From: Camellia lanceoleosa
Lineage: Eukaryota; Streptophyta; Magnoliopsida; Ericales; Theaceae
Reading direction: 5' to 3'
Assembly: GCA_025200525.1 (NCBI GenBank)
Contig: CM045763.1
Coordinates: 92,423,044-92,487,043 of the forward strand
DNA length: 64,000 nucleotides
In this document: piece by piece, positions 33,415-45,601 of the stretch
How the letters are laid out: every line of letters begins with the position of its first letter
Numbering within the stretch: the first letter of the stretch is position 1
Program-made: the position numbers and the translations under genes
Notes under the pieces: generated by a model
What the model was told of the DNA's origin: nothing
Databases searched by the model: none
Seen by the model: only the letters and a program-made list of their open reading frames with translations

Positions 33415-34752
33415 ATTACACATCAACAAACATGTCCGGATATTTCTCACGGACTTCCAACTCACGTTCCCAAGTGGCTTCCTCCACTCCGTGATGCTTC
33501 CACAAAACTTTTACCAAGGGAATGGTCTTGCCTTGCAAGACTTGATCTCACCTATCCAAGACCCGAACCGGTCTCTCCTCATACGAGGCATCCTCATCTA
33601 CCTCCAAATCGGTCTAATCCAACACATGGGACGGATCCGGCTCGTACTTCCGAAGCATACTAACATGAAATACGTCATGCACCCCGGACAACTGCGGTGG
33701 CAAAGCCAAACGATAAGCAACCTCCCCAATCCTCTCAAGGATCTCAAAGGGACCGATAAACCAAGGAGATAACTTCCCACTCTTCCCAAACCTCATCAAA
33801 CCTCGCTTAGGTGATATTTTCAAGAAAACATGATCACCTATCTCAAACGCCAAAGGCCTCCTCCTACGATCGGCATAACTCTTTTGGCGACTCTGGGCTG
33901 TAACAAGCCTCCTACGGATAAGCTCAACTATCTCCGTCGTCTTCCTAACCAACTCCGGACCCAACAAAGGTGCATCACCCACCTCGGCCCAACAAACTGG
34001 AGACCTACAATGTCGGCCATACAAGGCCTCAAACGGTGCCATACCGATGCTAGACTGAAAGCTGTTGTTGTGGGCAACTCCACCAAGGGCAAGTGCTTCT
34101 CCCACGTCCCATTAAAGTTAAGGACACAACCTCAAAGCATATCCTCAAGGATCTGAATGGCACGCCGGATCGCCTCGGTCCGAGGGTGATAAGTCAGATT
34201 AAAGGTCAACTTAGTGCCCAAGGCACTCTGCAAACTCTGCCACAACCTAGCAGTAAAACGAGGATCTCTATCTGAGACGATCGTCAATGGAACCCCGTGC
34301 AATCTCACTATGTCCCGAATATACAAGTCGGCGAGATGATCTACCGAATCTCTCACGTGCATAGGAATGAAGTGCGCTAACTTATTTAACCGGTCCACAA
34401 CCACCCAAATAGCATCACTACCCCGCTGAGTCCTCGGAAGACCTACAACGAAGTCCATAGTGACATGCTCCCACTTCCACTCGGCAATAGGCAAGGGTTG
34501 CAACAAACCCGCAGGCCTCTGATGTTCGGCCTTCACTCGCTGACAAGTAAGGCACTTAGACACGAAAACAGCCACATCTCTCTTCATACCCCGCCACCAG
34601 AACTGGCGACCCAAATCCCGATACATCTTAGTGCCACCTGGATGCATCGCAAGACGTGAATGGTAAAACTCTCGGAGTACTTCCTCTCGGCAAGACTTCG
34701 GCACAAACAAACGGTCTCGGTATCTCATACTCTGGTCGAGATACACCGTCAA
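33415..34752 (-). pseudogene. pol: Integrase and chromodomain-like tail of element 3
   Basis: From the right it holds the zinc-binding motif (HSRLAMH and CLTC) and the core with MDFVVGLP and SDRDPRF. The Glu expected about 35 residues later is absent: the region reads HPRTEAIRRAIQ, one codon short. Then come the GPY/F part (LSPWFIGPFEIL) and a chromodomain-like tail ending at the stop near 33415-33417. In-frame stops lie at 34132-34134 and 33614-33616 with another near 33563, and a frameshift lies near 34070. Chromodomain integrases of this lineage target heterochromatin. This copy is inactive. Confidence 0.82.
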
Positions 34753-34785
34753 ACCCTTCTCAACCTTCCCATTGGAGATCTTCTC

Positions 34786-36263
34786 TCAGAGGGATTCTAC
34801 CTCAAAGTCACCCCTCTGTGCCTCTAACACTCGAGTCACGAGTGTAAGCTGTGCAACTACAGAAAACAAGGTCGCAGCCTTTACAGATTCACTCAGAAGC
34901 AAGTCAAATTCGCCAAGTGCACCCAAGATCTCCCATTCCCGGATGGCTATACAAGCTACATCACTAATGGATTTCCTACTAAGGGCATCAGCCACAACAT
35001 TGGCCTTCCCTGGGTGATAGTGTAACTCAAAATCATAGTCCTCAATGAACTCCATCCACTTTCTCTGCCTCAAATTCAAGTCCCTTTGTGTAAACAGATA
35101 CTTCAAACTCTTGTGGTCCGAGAACACCTCGAACCTCTTTCCATAAAGGTAGTGCCTCCAAATCTTTAAGGCAAAGATCACTACCGCTAACTCTAGGTCG
35201 TACGTAGGATAATTCTTCTCGTGTACTTTCAACTGACGTGAGCCATAAGCTACCATTTTCCCCTCTTGCATCAACACACAACCCAAACCCTCTCGTGAGG
35301 CATCACAATAAACCGCATAACCCAAACCTCTCTCCGGAATAATCAACACTGGAGCGGTGGTCAATCTAACCTTCAACTCTTGGAATGACTTTTCACAAGT
35401 CTCACTCCACACAAATTTGACCCCTTTCCGCGTCAATCTAGTCAATGGCGATGCTAGCCTGGAGAAATCTTTCACAAATCGGTGGTAATACCCAGCTAAT
35501 TCCAGAAAACTGCGGATCTCAAACACACTCTTAAGCTGTGCCCAATCTTGCACTGCCTCAGTCTTGGATGTATCAACAGACACCCCTTCCCTGGATACCA
35601 CATGGCCTAAGAACTTGACCTCTCCTAGCCAAAACTCACACTTCCCAAACTTAGCATAAAGCTTATGGGCTCTAAGCAATTCAAGCATCACTCTCAAGTA
35701 TTCCTCGTGCTCCTCCTCAGAAGGCGAATAGATAAGAATGTCGTCCATGAAAACGACTACAAAGCGGTCTAGGAATTCCCGGAAGATCTGGTTCATCAAG
35801 TCCATAAAGACTGCCGGTGCATTGGTAAGCCCAAATGGCATCACCAGAAATTCATAATGGCCATACCGCGTACGGAATGCCGTCTTCGGAATATCCTCCT
35901 CCTTGATCCTCAACTGGTGGTAACCCGATCTCAAGTCTATCTTAGAGAAGCAACGGAAACCCTTCAACTGGTCAAACAGATCATCTATACGGGGAATAGG
36001 GTACTTATTCTTAACTGTAGCCCGATTCAACTTCCGGTAATCGATACACAATCTTAAGGCACCATTTTTCTTTTTAGCAAAGAGGGCTGGTGCTCCCCAC
36101 GGTGAAACACTAGGGCGACCAAAACCCTTATCTAGCAATTCCTGGAGCTGAATCTTCAACTCACTCAACTCGGCTGGGGCAAAACGATAAGGTGCCATAA
36201 AAATCGGCGTTGTGCCGGGCACTAAATCAATAGAGAACTCTATCTCTTGGTGAGGTGGCAAAC
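34786..36263 (-). pseudogene. pol: Reverse transcriptase and RNase H of element 3
   Basis: An uninterrupted stretch of about 490 codons. Reverse transcriptase runs from [16 protein letters not shown] through [16 protein letters not shown] and [12 protein letters not shown] to the active site [11 protein letters not shown]. RNase H follows ([40 protein letters not shown]), ending with [21 protein letters not shown] at 34786-34788 cuts it from integrase in the same frame. The open frame extends rightward to 36429, but those about 55 codons belong to the inserted LTR, not to pol. Confidence 0.88.
36259..36263. other. Target-site duplication CAAAC (left) of nested insertion
   Basis: CAAAC precedes the TG of the insertion and recurs exactly at 41330-41334. 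Confidence 0.85.
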
Positions 36264-37947
36264 TGTAACAACGCCCGCGGGGGACCTCGCTACAGTTCGG
36301 ACTCGATTTTGTCGCGGTTCCAAATCTTGAACCAAAGAGTCCAAATCCGGCAAATCGTTTTTGAGAAAAACAGATTTTTTGAAAGAAGTGCCAAACATGG
36401 ACTGCTTTGCCAGATAACAGAGTCGCCACCTAAATATTTTTTAAATGGGAAATTTAGGAAACCCTAACTCAGTGCCAAAGGCCACGTGTCCGTCATCACC
36501 AAAGTTGGCTCGGGAACTTGGGTACGATTGGGGAAGGTCACATCGTGAGCACCCCCGCTCGCCCGGTCGAAGACCGGCCTCTACTAACCATGATATCTGT
36601 TTTTGAAAACTTTGTGCGTTCTTAAACCGATTATTGGCCTAGGTTACTATGTGATGCTCGCAGCAAACAAGTATAGACTGGGCCGTCTGAATTGGAACGA
36701 AACATTTCATGTTTGTTTGTTTGAAAATGATGTGATGGTGCTGCCCGCAGGCAGGCTAAAATGCGGATTTGCCACCCTCGGGTGGGCTTAGAAAACAGTG
36801 ATGTTGCCACTATCTAGTGGGCTTAAAACAAACAGTCAATGCATTGTCCCAATTCAAATAACTCAACCTCCACCCACAGGCATTCAAGGCAGTTATATCA
36901 CATAAGCATTTAGCCTCATGGCAAGCATGCTATCATGGCCACACTCACACGCATGCAAGTATGCTAAAGCATAAAAACTTACCGAGTACTCCAAGCCAAA
37001 ACAGAAGCTGATTAGAAATTATGCATGGTCCTAAGTATACAGAATTGCCTAATGCAACATATGCAAAAATGCAACTATAGCAGGCTCGGCTATTCTAAAC
37101 ATGGCATATGAAATGCTAGCTTATCAAGTATTCAATTTGGAATTGAAATACTGAGTGCTTGTATGATCGCGCCGAGTCTGCGTGCAAAAACAGATGAATG
37201 ATGCAAACATGTCATTACATCAGATGCTAATTGAAATATGCCCTATATCTAACCATTGTAAGCGGATAAATAAAAGGGAGAAAGAAATGGGGGTTGGAAG
37301 ACATACAACACACTCACCCACACTTATTACAATTATGCCCTCGCGCAGAGGGTCCGAATAAATAATAATACAAATTCAAATAAAAGAATATACAGACCGA
37401 ATAAACAGATTCTAATTAATTCAGAAATTAATTATCAAAGACGTATAACTGGCATGGAAGCCACCCACTGCCTCGCTTCTCATAGATCATGTATGCCGGG
37501 TCATGGCGAAATCCAATCGATGCCCTGATTAGCCTCTGTTTGCACTTTTTCTCGAAATGCGCGCCGGATTTCGAAAGGTTGCTGATTCTTCATTTTGCTG
37601 CAACAGAGAACAGGAAAGGGGCATAGCAATGTATTTCACAAATATATGCATGCCTCGATCCTCGTGCCACCAATCACGCATCTCGATGCATGATGGCCGA
37701 GGAATCGGATTGCACAACTCAATATAGGATGAATGTATATGAATGCTATAATAAAACCGAACTCCATCATGGGTAATCCGGAGTGTTGGTGACTTGGGAA
37801 TTGAGGCGCATTCCGTCACCTGAGTAATTTAAACATGCCTGCTTCCGTGCCCGGGCTAACTCTTATCCCGAACACGATGCAATATGCATGATATGCGTGA
37901 AATGCAATTAACATATATCCTAGCATGCACAATGCTATGTAAATGAG

Positions 37948-38595
37948 ATGTCTCGAAATGCGTGCCCACAGGTACGCAAACCGAGGTGATAGCATAAAAA
38001 ACATGAAATGACATGAAAAATGATGTACAATGGGACTAAAATGAGATACCTCGAAATGCGTGCCCACGGGCACGCAAACCGAGGTGGTGACATATGGGCA
38101 TGAAATGGCATACAGAATACAAATTGGACTTACACTAACATGAGGGAGCCTCAGCCGCACTCACATAAGAGGCCGTAAGATGAAAACGAGCTACCTCGAA
38201 AAGCGTGCACGCGGGCACGCAAACCGAGGCCATGATGTGAGATGCAAATCGGATAAAACTGAAGTGTCTCGAAATGCGTGCCCATAGGCACGCAAACCGA
38301 GGCTATGATGAAATGAGAAAATCAGATACAACCGAAGTGCCTCGAAATGCGTGCCTACAGGCACGCAAACCGAGGCGATGATGAAATGAGAAAATCGGAT
38401 ACAACCGAAGTGCCTCGAAATGCGTGCCCACAGGCACGCAAACCGAGGCGATGATGAAATGAGAAGAAATGGCATACGGAATGCCACGATGGGCTTACAC
38501 CAACATGGGAGAGCCTCAGCTCACTCACATAGGAGGCCGAGGAATGAAAACGGAGTGCTTCGAAGTGCGTGCCCAAGGGCACGCAAACCGAGGCA
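37948..38595. repeat. Seven copies of a 35-nt hairpin repeat
   Basis: Near 37952, 38052, 38195, 38269, 38340, 38411 and 38559 the sequence CCTCG, AAAT, GCGTGCC, a four-base loop, GGCACGC, AAAC, CGAGG (with small variants) recurs. It forms a two-stage hairpin. Spacing is about 71-148 bp. A block with GAGCCTCAG and CACTCACATA recurs about 350 bp apart around it. Confidence 0.85.
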
Positions 38596-39079
38596 ATACA
38601 CTAAAGCATGAAATGACATGGAAAATGATATGCAAGCATGCAAACCAAATTTCAGCCACTAAATGAAGGGGGAAACAGCCCCGAAGTGATACGAAATGAC
38701 AATCAACGCATTAAATCATCCCTAATGCGACATTTATGCTCAAATGGCCTACGGCTATGCTAAACATGCAAAATTGGCACATGAAAGCAAAAAAAGTAGC
38801 AAGGAAGCCCCAAAAATAGCATTTTTTTAGTACAAAATATGGCCAAATTATAAGCATAGATATGACAACGATAGCTTGCAAAAATACGGGAAAAGAGAGG
38901 ATTTACATAGCAAGTGATATCTACAATGCTCAAAACCAAAAAATCATTTCTACAACATTAGAGAGGGACTAAAAATATGCATTTTTACAGAAGATGAGAT
39001 CCCCAAATTCAGTGTGTAGATATACAATACATAGCATGCAAAATAAGGGTCAAAAGAGGTTTATAAAGAGAGGTATCAT

Positions 39080-39830
39080 AAGCAATGACCAAACAACTTA
39101 AGACCCTTAATAAAACTTTAAGAATAGACCAAAATAAGACACTTTAAAAGCCTGATGAAGGCCAGAAACAGAAGGTAGAATGGCCTAAACAAACATGCAA
39201 TTTTACGGTAAATTTGAAGAATTTCAAAGCAAGTACTAAAACCAATTACCAAATGGCTTAAGACCCTTCACAAAGCATGATTTATGGACCAAAATAAGAC
39301 TCCTTCAAGGCCTGATGAAGGCCAAAAACAGAAGCCAAAATAATCTAACAAAGCATGCAAGATAGGCATAGAACATGGATTCAAAGCAAGTGTATGATAG
39401 AGGAGGCAAATATGGTTGATCCCTTCTTCAATGTTGAATAGGGGCTCAAAATGAGCACAATATCAGTAGGTTTCATACTCCAACTCAGATCACAAATAGG
39501 CTAATTAACTCATGCAATTTTACGGTAAAATTGAAGAATTTCAAAGGAGGTGCATGCTAGAATCACCAAACATGATGGAGCCCTTCTTAAATGTTGAAGA
39601 GGGGCTCAAAATAGGCCTACTAACAGTTTATGGTATGCTCGAAATCAGATCACTCAAAAGCCAAACAAAGCATGCAAAATAATGGCATAAAGAGTGATAT
39701 TGAAACAAGTGTATCATGGAGACACCAAATGGGATTGAGCCCTTCTACAAAGTTGTAGAGGGGCTCAAAATAAGCCCAAAACCAGTAGGGGTTGGAGCCC
39801 AAAACAAAAGGGAAATAGGGTAAAGAAAAG
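39080..39830. repeat. Degenerate tandem repeats of about 150-190 bp
   Basis: Units with GCCCTTC, an AAATGTTGA or AAGTTGTA stretch, GAGGGGCTCAAAATA and GCATGCAA words recur four to five times in the solo LTR. No protein is recognised. Confidence 0.6.
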
Positions 39831-40319
39831 ACTCAAGAAAATGCAAGAAAAAGGGATTTAGGAACTTACCCTTGAAGACAAGTCTTTTGCCTCTTCTTGC
39901 CTTGATGAAAGTTGCTTCTAAGCCTCTGAAGAAGCCTTCTTTGTTGTTGGAATGGAGTTGTTGATGGTGGTGCTTGGAGTTGATGAAGGATTGGTCTAGA
40001 TGCTTGAAGAGTTTTTCAAGGTTTTGGCTATAGAAATGGAGGCTATGGAAGAAGGGCTCTTGAGAGAAAATGTTCCAACCCTAGCAAAGGAAGAGGGCAG
40101 CCCTTTAAATAGGCCAAAAAAAAGGTGTAAAAGGGAGGGAAAAGCACCCAAGCTTTCCGTCCCAAAATATCCCCCGGATGCCCGGGATATTTTGAAAAAA
40201 TATCCGGACACCGGAAAGAGTCGAAAGCAGTCGGGCCAGTAAACTTTGGAGGTGGCGGTGGCCACCCTACTGGTCCAGCCACTCACCACCCGGCCACGGC
40301 CATGGCCAAAAATTGAAGA

Positions 40320-40990
40320 AGAAAATTGCTGGCCGACCACCACTCCTTGGTGTCCTCCCAGGTGTGTAGAATAAGGCCTCAAGGTCGGAAATTGGCAACA
40401 CTGAAGCAGGAGCCACAACATAGAGCTTGAAGGAGAGGCTCAAAAATGAAATCCACAAATGCTGGCCGACCAGTAGTTCTTAGGGTCCTCCCATGTCCCC
40501 TGATCACAGATATGTAGCTTTGGTCGGATGAAAATATCCCGAGGGTGTTCAACATTGGCCCGGAAGTGAGCAAAACGGGTGCCGGAAGAGCGAAACTGGT
40601 TATATGGGATAATTGCTGGCCTCCTACCCCCCAGTGATCTTCCTGGTGTTGAAACAGAGGTACCTGCCAAATTTGAACAAAAAATAATGAGAAATGAACG
40701 CTCGGAGCCAAAACCGGGCAATTCGGGATCCCGAAAATGGGCTGCAGGTGCCGGAAGTAGTGTTCAGCAGCGAAGTGGGCATCTGTGTCCCCAGTGTCCT
40801 TCAGAATGACAAAACAGAGGTTCCTGCCAAAAATCAGAGAAAACTGATGCAAAATGAATGCTCGGGGCCCAAATCACGTAGTTCGGGGTCCCGAAAACCG
40901 GCTATAGGCACCGAAAGTGGCATACGGCCACGAAGTGGGCATCAGAGGCCCCAGTGTTCCTCGGAATGATAAAACAGAGGTGCATGCCAA
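40320..40990. repeat. Degenerate tandem repeats of about 120-180 bp
   Basis: Units containing GCTGGCCGACC or GCTGGCCTCC, a cytosine-rich stretch around GTCCTCCC, a TGCCAAA word and AATGCTCGG-type sequence recur at least four times. The open frames across them on both strands are products of repetition. Confidence 0.55.
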
Positions 40991-41334
40991 AAACCGGAGA
41001 ACTCGGAGATGGTTGGGCGGTCCCGAGCCGAGGCACACGGCCTGACGATCTCAAAATCGAACCGCCCCGAAATGGCAAAATGGCTCATGCGCCACGAAAT
41101 GTAACACGACCACCGGAGATAGTCTATCGACCACTCCCTTCCCAGGGAAAGAAAATAGAGAAAATCGTCCGTTCGCAAACCGAGACAAGGCATCAAGAGA
41201 GTCTAAGTCCGGAGGTAGGGCGCATGGCCGCGACTCTGAGACTTCTGAACGAGCACAGTATGCAACATCACCGAGCGCTCAATCGGTGACGTCTGAGTCT
41301 TAAGGTCGGTCAAAAATGGGGTGTCTACACAAAC

Positions 41335-42060
41335 TAACGAGATCCTTGGGAAAAACATCCGAATACTCACAAACCACCCTCGGCAATACAATCTGGGTCT
41401 CATCACACTCACCACTCATGAAGCTAGCAAGTAGACCACTAAGCTCACCCCGCCCTCGCGAATCATACGACGGTGGCAATACACTACCAACCAGATCCCC
41501 CAAGAAATGGAAACACTCCCCGCTCAAGGTACAAACTGTGACCCTCTGGCGGTAGCAATCAATAACAGCCCGGTATGACGATAATCAGTCCATACCCAAA
41601 ATAACATCAAAACTCTTCATGAGCATAACAACAAAGTAAAAAGGAAGCCTACAGTCGGCGACCTCTATATCATAATCTCTACATCCGTGTTTCAAAGTCA
41701 ATTCACCTCCAACAGGCGATACTACACAAATAGGAGATGCTAACAATGCTAACTCCAACTCCAACACAGATGCAAATGCAGCAGATACAAAAGAATGAGA
41801 CGTACCCGTATCAATCAACACACTAGCAACTGAGTTGCAAAACAGAAAGGTACCTCTCACTACTGATGGAGCCGGTACTAGGTCCTGCGTGGTAACAGCA
41901 TACACGCTACAGAGGCCCTCGATCCACCTGCCACCTCTAGGGGCAAAAGATCGCCGCAGATCGATAACGGCTCCTTGATTGGCCTCGAGGCTCGCATGAT
42001 TGAGCTAGTCGAAAACTCAAGGCTGCGCTTAGAACCAGACGCCCCTGAAGTGGCACTCAA
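41335..42060 (-). pseudogene. pol: Protease region of element 3
   Basis: The frame 41585-41905 carries VLIDTGTSHSFVS, the Asp-Thr-Gly active site, and ends VILGMD at an in-frame TGA (41585-41587) where Trp is usual. The same frame continues at 41335-41527 to EYSDVFPKDL, just before the nested insertion. Subtracting the insertion and one duplication copy (5,071 bp) puts this frame in phase with the reverse transcriptase frame. The protease would process Gag-Pol. Confidence 0.8.
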
Positions 42061-43112
42061 CTGTGGGCAATACCTCTTCAGATGCCCGGGTTGACCACAT
42101 TGATAGCAAGATAAAGGCCCGCCTCGACGCCGCCCCGAGGTCTAGTCAAGAAGAAGCAACTCACGACCCTCCCTTGCAGTAAACCAAGACTTGTGACCCA
42201 GCTGGCCACACGTGAAACAAGTCAAGCCTCCCTAACTACCTCTCCCGGAGCTCGCACTCTAAGACCGAAAGGTCGATCTAGGCAGACTCGAGATCGCCGA
42301 GGTTAAAACCCCTCTGTTTCCTACCATCACCCTGGCCATCTTGGCTCCTCTTGGAGCCGCTATACTTCTCCTCGTCCTCCTCCTGCATCATAATCTCCAT
42401 ATGAGCTGCAGCATCCACCAAACGCCTATACTCTCGGATAAAGGACCCTCCAACCCTCAACTTGAGTCCACGCCTCAACTTCTGCTCAAATTCAAAGCAA
42501 TGGCATTCCTTGGATGCCACAAGTTCAGGTGTAAACCTGGACAGACTAGTAAAAGTAGCCTCAAACTCGGCCACTGACAAACCCTGCTATTTAAGCCAAG
42601 AAACCGATCCTCGCTTCTCCTAGCAAATGAAGATAAAAACTTCTCCTGGAAAGTAGTCACAAAAGCCTCCCAAGCACCACTAACATTGCCCTTCTCGTAC
42701 TTCCACCATTGACCTGCATCTCCCTTCAATTGGAAGGATGCCAAGGTCACCTTTAAAGCCCCATCCTCGATGCCAAGCATCTCGAATGTCTTCTCCATCT
42801 GTTCCAACCACTCGTCAGCCTTAAGTGGCTCCTTTGGATCCCCAACAAACTCATCCGAGTTAGATTGGAAGAATTCCCTCTTCAAGAAGGAAGGCCCTGC
42901 CTCAGTTGCGTGGGCCTGATCCTGATTCCCTGCTCTGAGAATACCTAAAGCTCCTGCTATCTCTCGGGCCAAGGCACTCATAGCCTGCTGACCCGCTGGC
43001 TCGGCTACATTGGCCTGACCAACTCCCTCCTGCTGTGCCTGAATATATCATCCGGTAAAGGCATCTCCTGTCTACCACGCCTGCCACGCCTACCACGTCC
43101 TCGTCCTGACAT
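42061..43112 (-). pseudogene. gag: gag of element 3, broken
   Basis: An ATG at 43110-43112 begins MSGRGRGRRGRRGR, after which the frame is lost. The capsid-like domain is clear at 42475-42981 (FVGDPKEPLKADEWLEQMEK, then FQLKGDAGQWW). It continues in another frame at 42278-42580 (EFEATFTSLSRFTPEL). Two zinc knuckles follow: a complete one, CYQCGQPGHLKRYC (42067-42108), and CFTCGQLGHKSWF (about 42180-42219), whose last Cys is replaced. At least two frameshifts and one internal stop are present. Confidence 0.8.
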
Positions 43113-43526
43113 CCTAAAAAAGGTAACCAAGACTATTAGCACATTCATAAGGGACTGAAGCTATAACACTCGCGTCCTAGATGCATGGACAACTGTAATC
43201 CACTCCACGTAAGCATATAAACACATAAGCAATTACGAATTTCATTCCCGGATAATGATAGTCCCAAGGCGTTACTAGAGTTCCGGTTAGAAACAGCATT
43301 GATCAAGTGCTTTTCTAACAAGACTCCCAGAAACCCAAGGATCCAGTCAATATCCTAGAAACTAAATCTCATACCCAAATAATCACATAAACATGTTATA
43401 ATCACATAAACATGTTATCAACTAAACACATAGCATAAGACACTACTTCTAAGTCTCTATCAAGCGAGACAAACCCATTGTGATACTAATCACTTCCCAC
43501 GTACCCAAAGTATTCGAACCCGGTAC
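43113..43526 (-). other. Untranslated leader of element 3
   Basis: The 414 bp between primer site and gag start hold no conserved coding sequence. They are AT-rich, and ATCACATAAACATGTTAT repeats twice near 43380-43420. The place would fit packaging signals. Confidence 0.5.
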
Positions 43527-43538
43527 GCTCTGATACCA
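43527..43538 (-). promoter_or_regulatory. Primer-binding site (initiator tRNA-Met) of element 3
   Basis: In element orientation TGGTATCAGAGC lies three bases after the 5' LTR. This is the standard plant initiator-Met primer site. Confidence 0.92.
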
Positions 43539-43541
43539 AGT

Positions 43542-45601
43542 TGTAACGCCCTCAAAATAATATATAAAACCCATCATTTTAGACATGCATTGATATAAGA
43601 GAAATCATCCATTTCTATTCGTCAGAGTAGTTCTTACAATAGTATTACATGTTAACAACAAAAGCAAATCCCCTAAGGGCTTACAGCTTTCCAAGTCAAC
43701 ACTTGGTTACACAAAAGGAGAGTACTGACTCTATACAAAAGAAACCCTTGGCTTGATATACATGTAATACAAACAAAATAATCAAAAAGAGTCTTCGACT
43801 CTCATCATCGTCCAAGCTACGTCCTTGGAGGTGGCATGCTACCTGTATCTGAAAATAATGTCCCATATAGGGTGAGCCAATGCCCAGTAGAGATATGCTA
43901 AACACAGTATGGGCAATAACTAAGACATTTGCGGTTGATAAATGTTCAATTCCCATAAATCAATTCATAACTACTGGGTTCATGTTTCATTTCATTTTCC
44001 ATTTCTCATTTTACAATAGATAAACATACTAGTTGTATCAACATTTCGACAGATAAGCATAAAAGCTGTATCCACATTTCAACAGATAAGCATATTTGCT
44101 ATATCAACACTTCCAAAGATAAGCATATGAGTTGTATCAACACTTCCAAAGATAAGCATATAAGCTGTATCAACACTTTAACTGACAAGCATATGAGCTG
44201 TATTAGTGGAGTCCATCCCCTATCTCCTCCCAAACAACATCCGGTTTAGAGGTCCATCATCTATCTTCCCCTAAACCGTGGAGTATATCCCCTATCTCCT
44301 CCTCCCACACACAACGTATATATACATAGGTCATATACTCAATCAACCAATACATAACGTTAATGTATTCTATCAACCGTCATACTCTATGACACATCCA
44401 ATTGATTAGTTTTAGTTTGCCTAATCGTCATGCATCGTCTACAACAATCAAAACTACCTTCCACCAGTAGCCCAAGCAATTATTTCTAAACAGATAATAT
44501 ATCAATGTTTTCAAAAGTGAACGATTAATAAATCCAACTCCACAATTCTACTCTATAATAAGCCAATTTCATTATCTCCAACCCAATTCCACATATCAAC
44601 ACATTTTCCAAATTAATTATACCAATTAATTTACACAACAATTTAGGGTTTTAACCCCATTTCCCAATATTGACCCAATGGTCCATATATTAACAACCAA
44701 CAACATTATCATTATTTTGAGACCCAAATTACGCATTTAGAATCAAAATAACAAAACCCTCATTTAACATTTTGAAACCCTAGATCCCAAAATCAACCAT
44801 TTATCAAAACAACCAAAAATCTATGTTAAAGACCATAAGAGTGAGTAGGAATCCCTACCTCAAAAGTTGACACTCAACGAAGAAGATGATGAAAATGAAA
44901 ATGCTCAAAATCACAAGTTTCCCGGATCAAAAGATAGCCCTCGACGATCAACAACTTTTTTGTAAAGGTCAAAGGTGAGCAAACAACTCCTACTAGATCA
45001 ATACCTAGAGAGAAGGCAAGGTTCTAGAGAGAAAGGCTCAACAATGGAGTTTTTGGAAAAGTAAGAGAGAGAAGAGATGTGAAAAAGTGATTTTAAAATG
45101 TCAAAACACAGAGCCTTAAACTAATCGCCCCGTTTGAGCGTGGAAACCCCCGCTCGAGCGTCACTCACAGACCCTCGCTCGAGCGTCCAATCCGCCGCTC
45201 GAGCGGCGAATACGCACTCCTAGTACTTTTGCAGAACCAGGTCCTCGCTCGAGCGTTAAACTCCCCGCTCGAGCGTAACTCACAAACTCCCGCTCGAATG
45301 TCCAAACCGCCGCTCGAGCATACAACACTACAGAGGAGATACTGGATGGTTGATTTTTCCGCCGGCGCCAAAACCCGCCGGCGGACAAAACAACAAAGGC
45401 CACCGCCGAGCGACAGTTAAAATCTGGGCATCTAGTTTTGGTTCCTACGTTTAACCAACCTGTTTCAAACCTACCAAACACAACCCAAGACTCAAATACA
45501 AAGAGTAAAGGATGCAAACAAGATATACACAACAACCACCTCCACGGAACCTAAGTCCGGATACAACAAATAAGAAAAGGGAAACCGGGATCGCTATAAC
45601 A
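43542..45601 (-). repeat. 5' LTR of element 3 (2,060 bp)
   Basis: On the plus strand it begins TGTAACGCCC and ends TCGCTATAACA. The inner part matches 31555-33031. It carries eight CGCTCGAGCG-like palindromes at 45133-45320. It also has a stretch at about 45357-45420 with CCGCCGGCG words that is absent from the left LTR. Confidence 0.9.

Larger units (their letters stand above)
36264..41329 (-). mobile_element. Probable 5.07-kb solo LTR inside element 3
   Basis: The insertion starts TGTAACAACG and ends GTGTCTACA, so it has TG...CA termini on either strand. It has a 5-bp duplication CAAAC and no internal copy of its own ends and no retroelement protein. In minus orientation it starts TGTAGACACCCC, which resembles starts of very long plant Ty3/gypsy LTRs. 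I therefore call it a solo LTR left by recombination. A large non-autonomous element without detectable LTRs is the alternative. Orientation is inferred from that start. It contains three families of internal tandem repeats. Confidence 0.68.
31555..45601 (-). mobile_element. Tekay/Del-like chromovirus (element 3), interrupted
   Basis: This Ty3/gypsy element has long LTRs, a primer site complementary to initiator tRNA-Met, and gag-pol in the order gag, protease, reverse transcriptase, RNase H, integrase. A chromodomain-like tail (VLWKHHGVEEATWERE) lies at the pol end. The left LTR has lost about 550 bp at its outer end, so no target duplication can be checked. The internal region is split by a 5.07-kb insertion at 36264-41329. 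LTRs differ at 5 of 150 positions in one stretch compared by eye (32881-33030 versus 45451-45600). Confidence 0.85.

Noticed and set aside
36264..36429. Apparent N-terminal extension of the 547-codon reverse transcriptase frame
   Set aside because: These bases belong to the inserted solo LTR. The frame is open by chance and is not part of pol.
39996..40969. Several 80-157 codon frames on both strands in the long LTR
   Set aside because: They follow degenerate tandem repeats, overlap on both strands and show no conserved motif.
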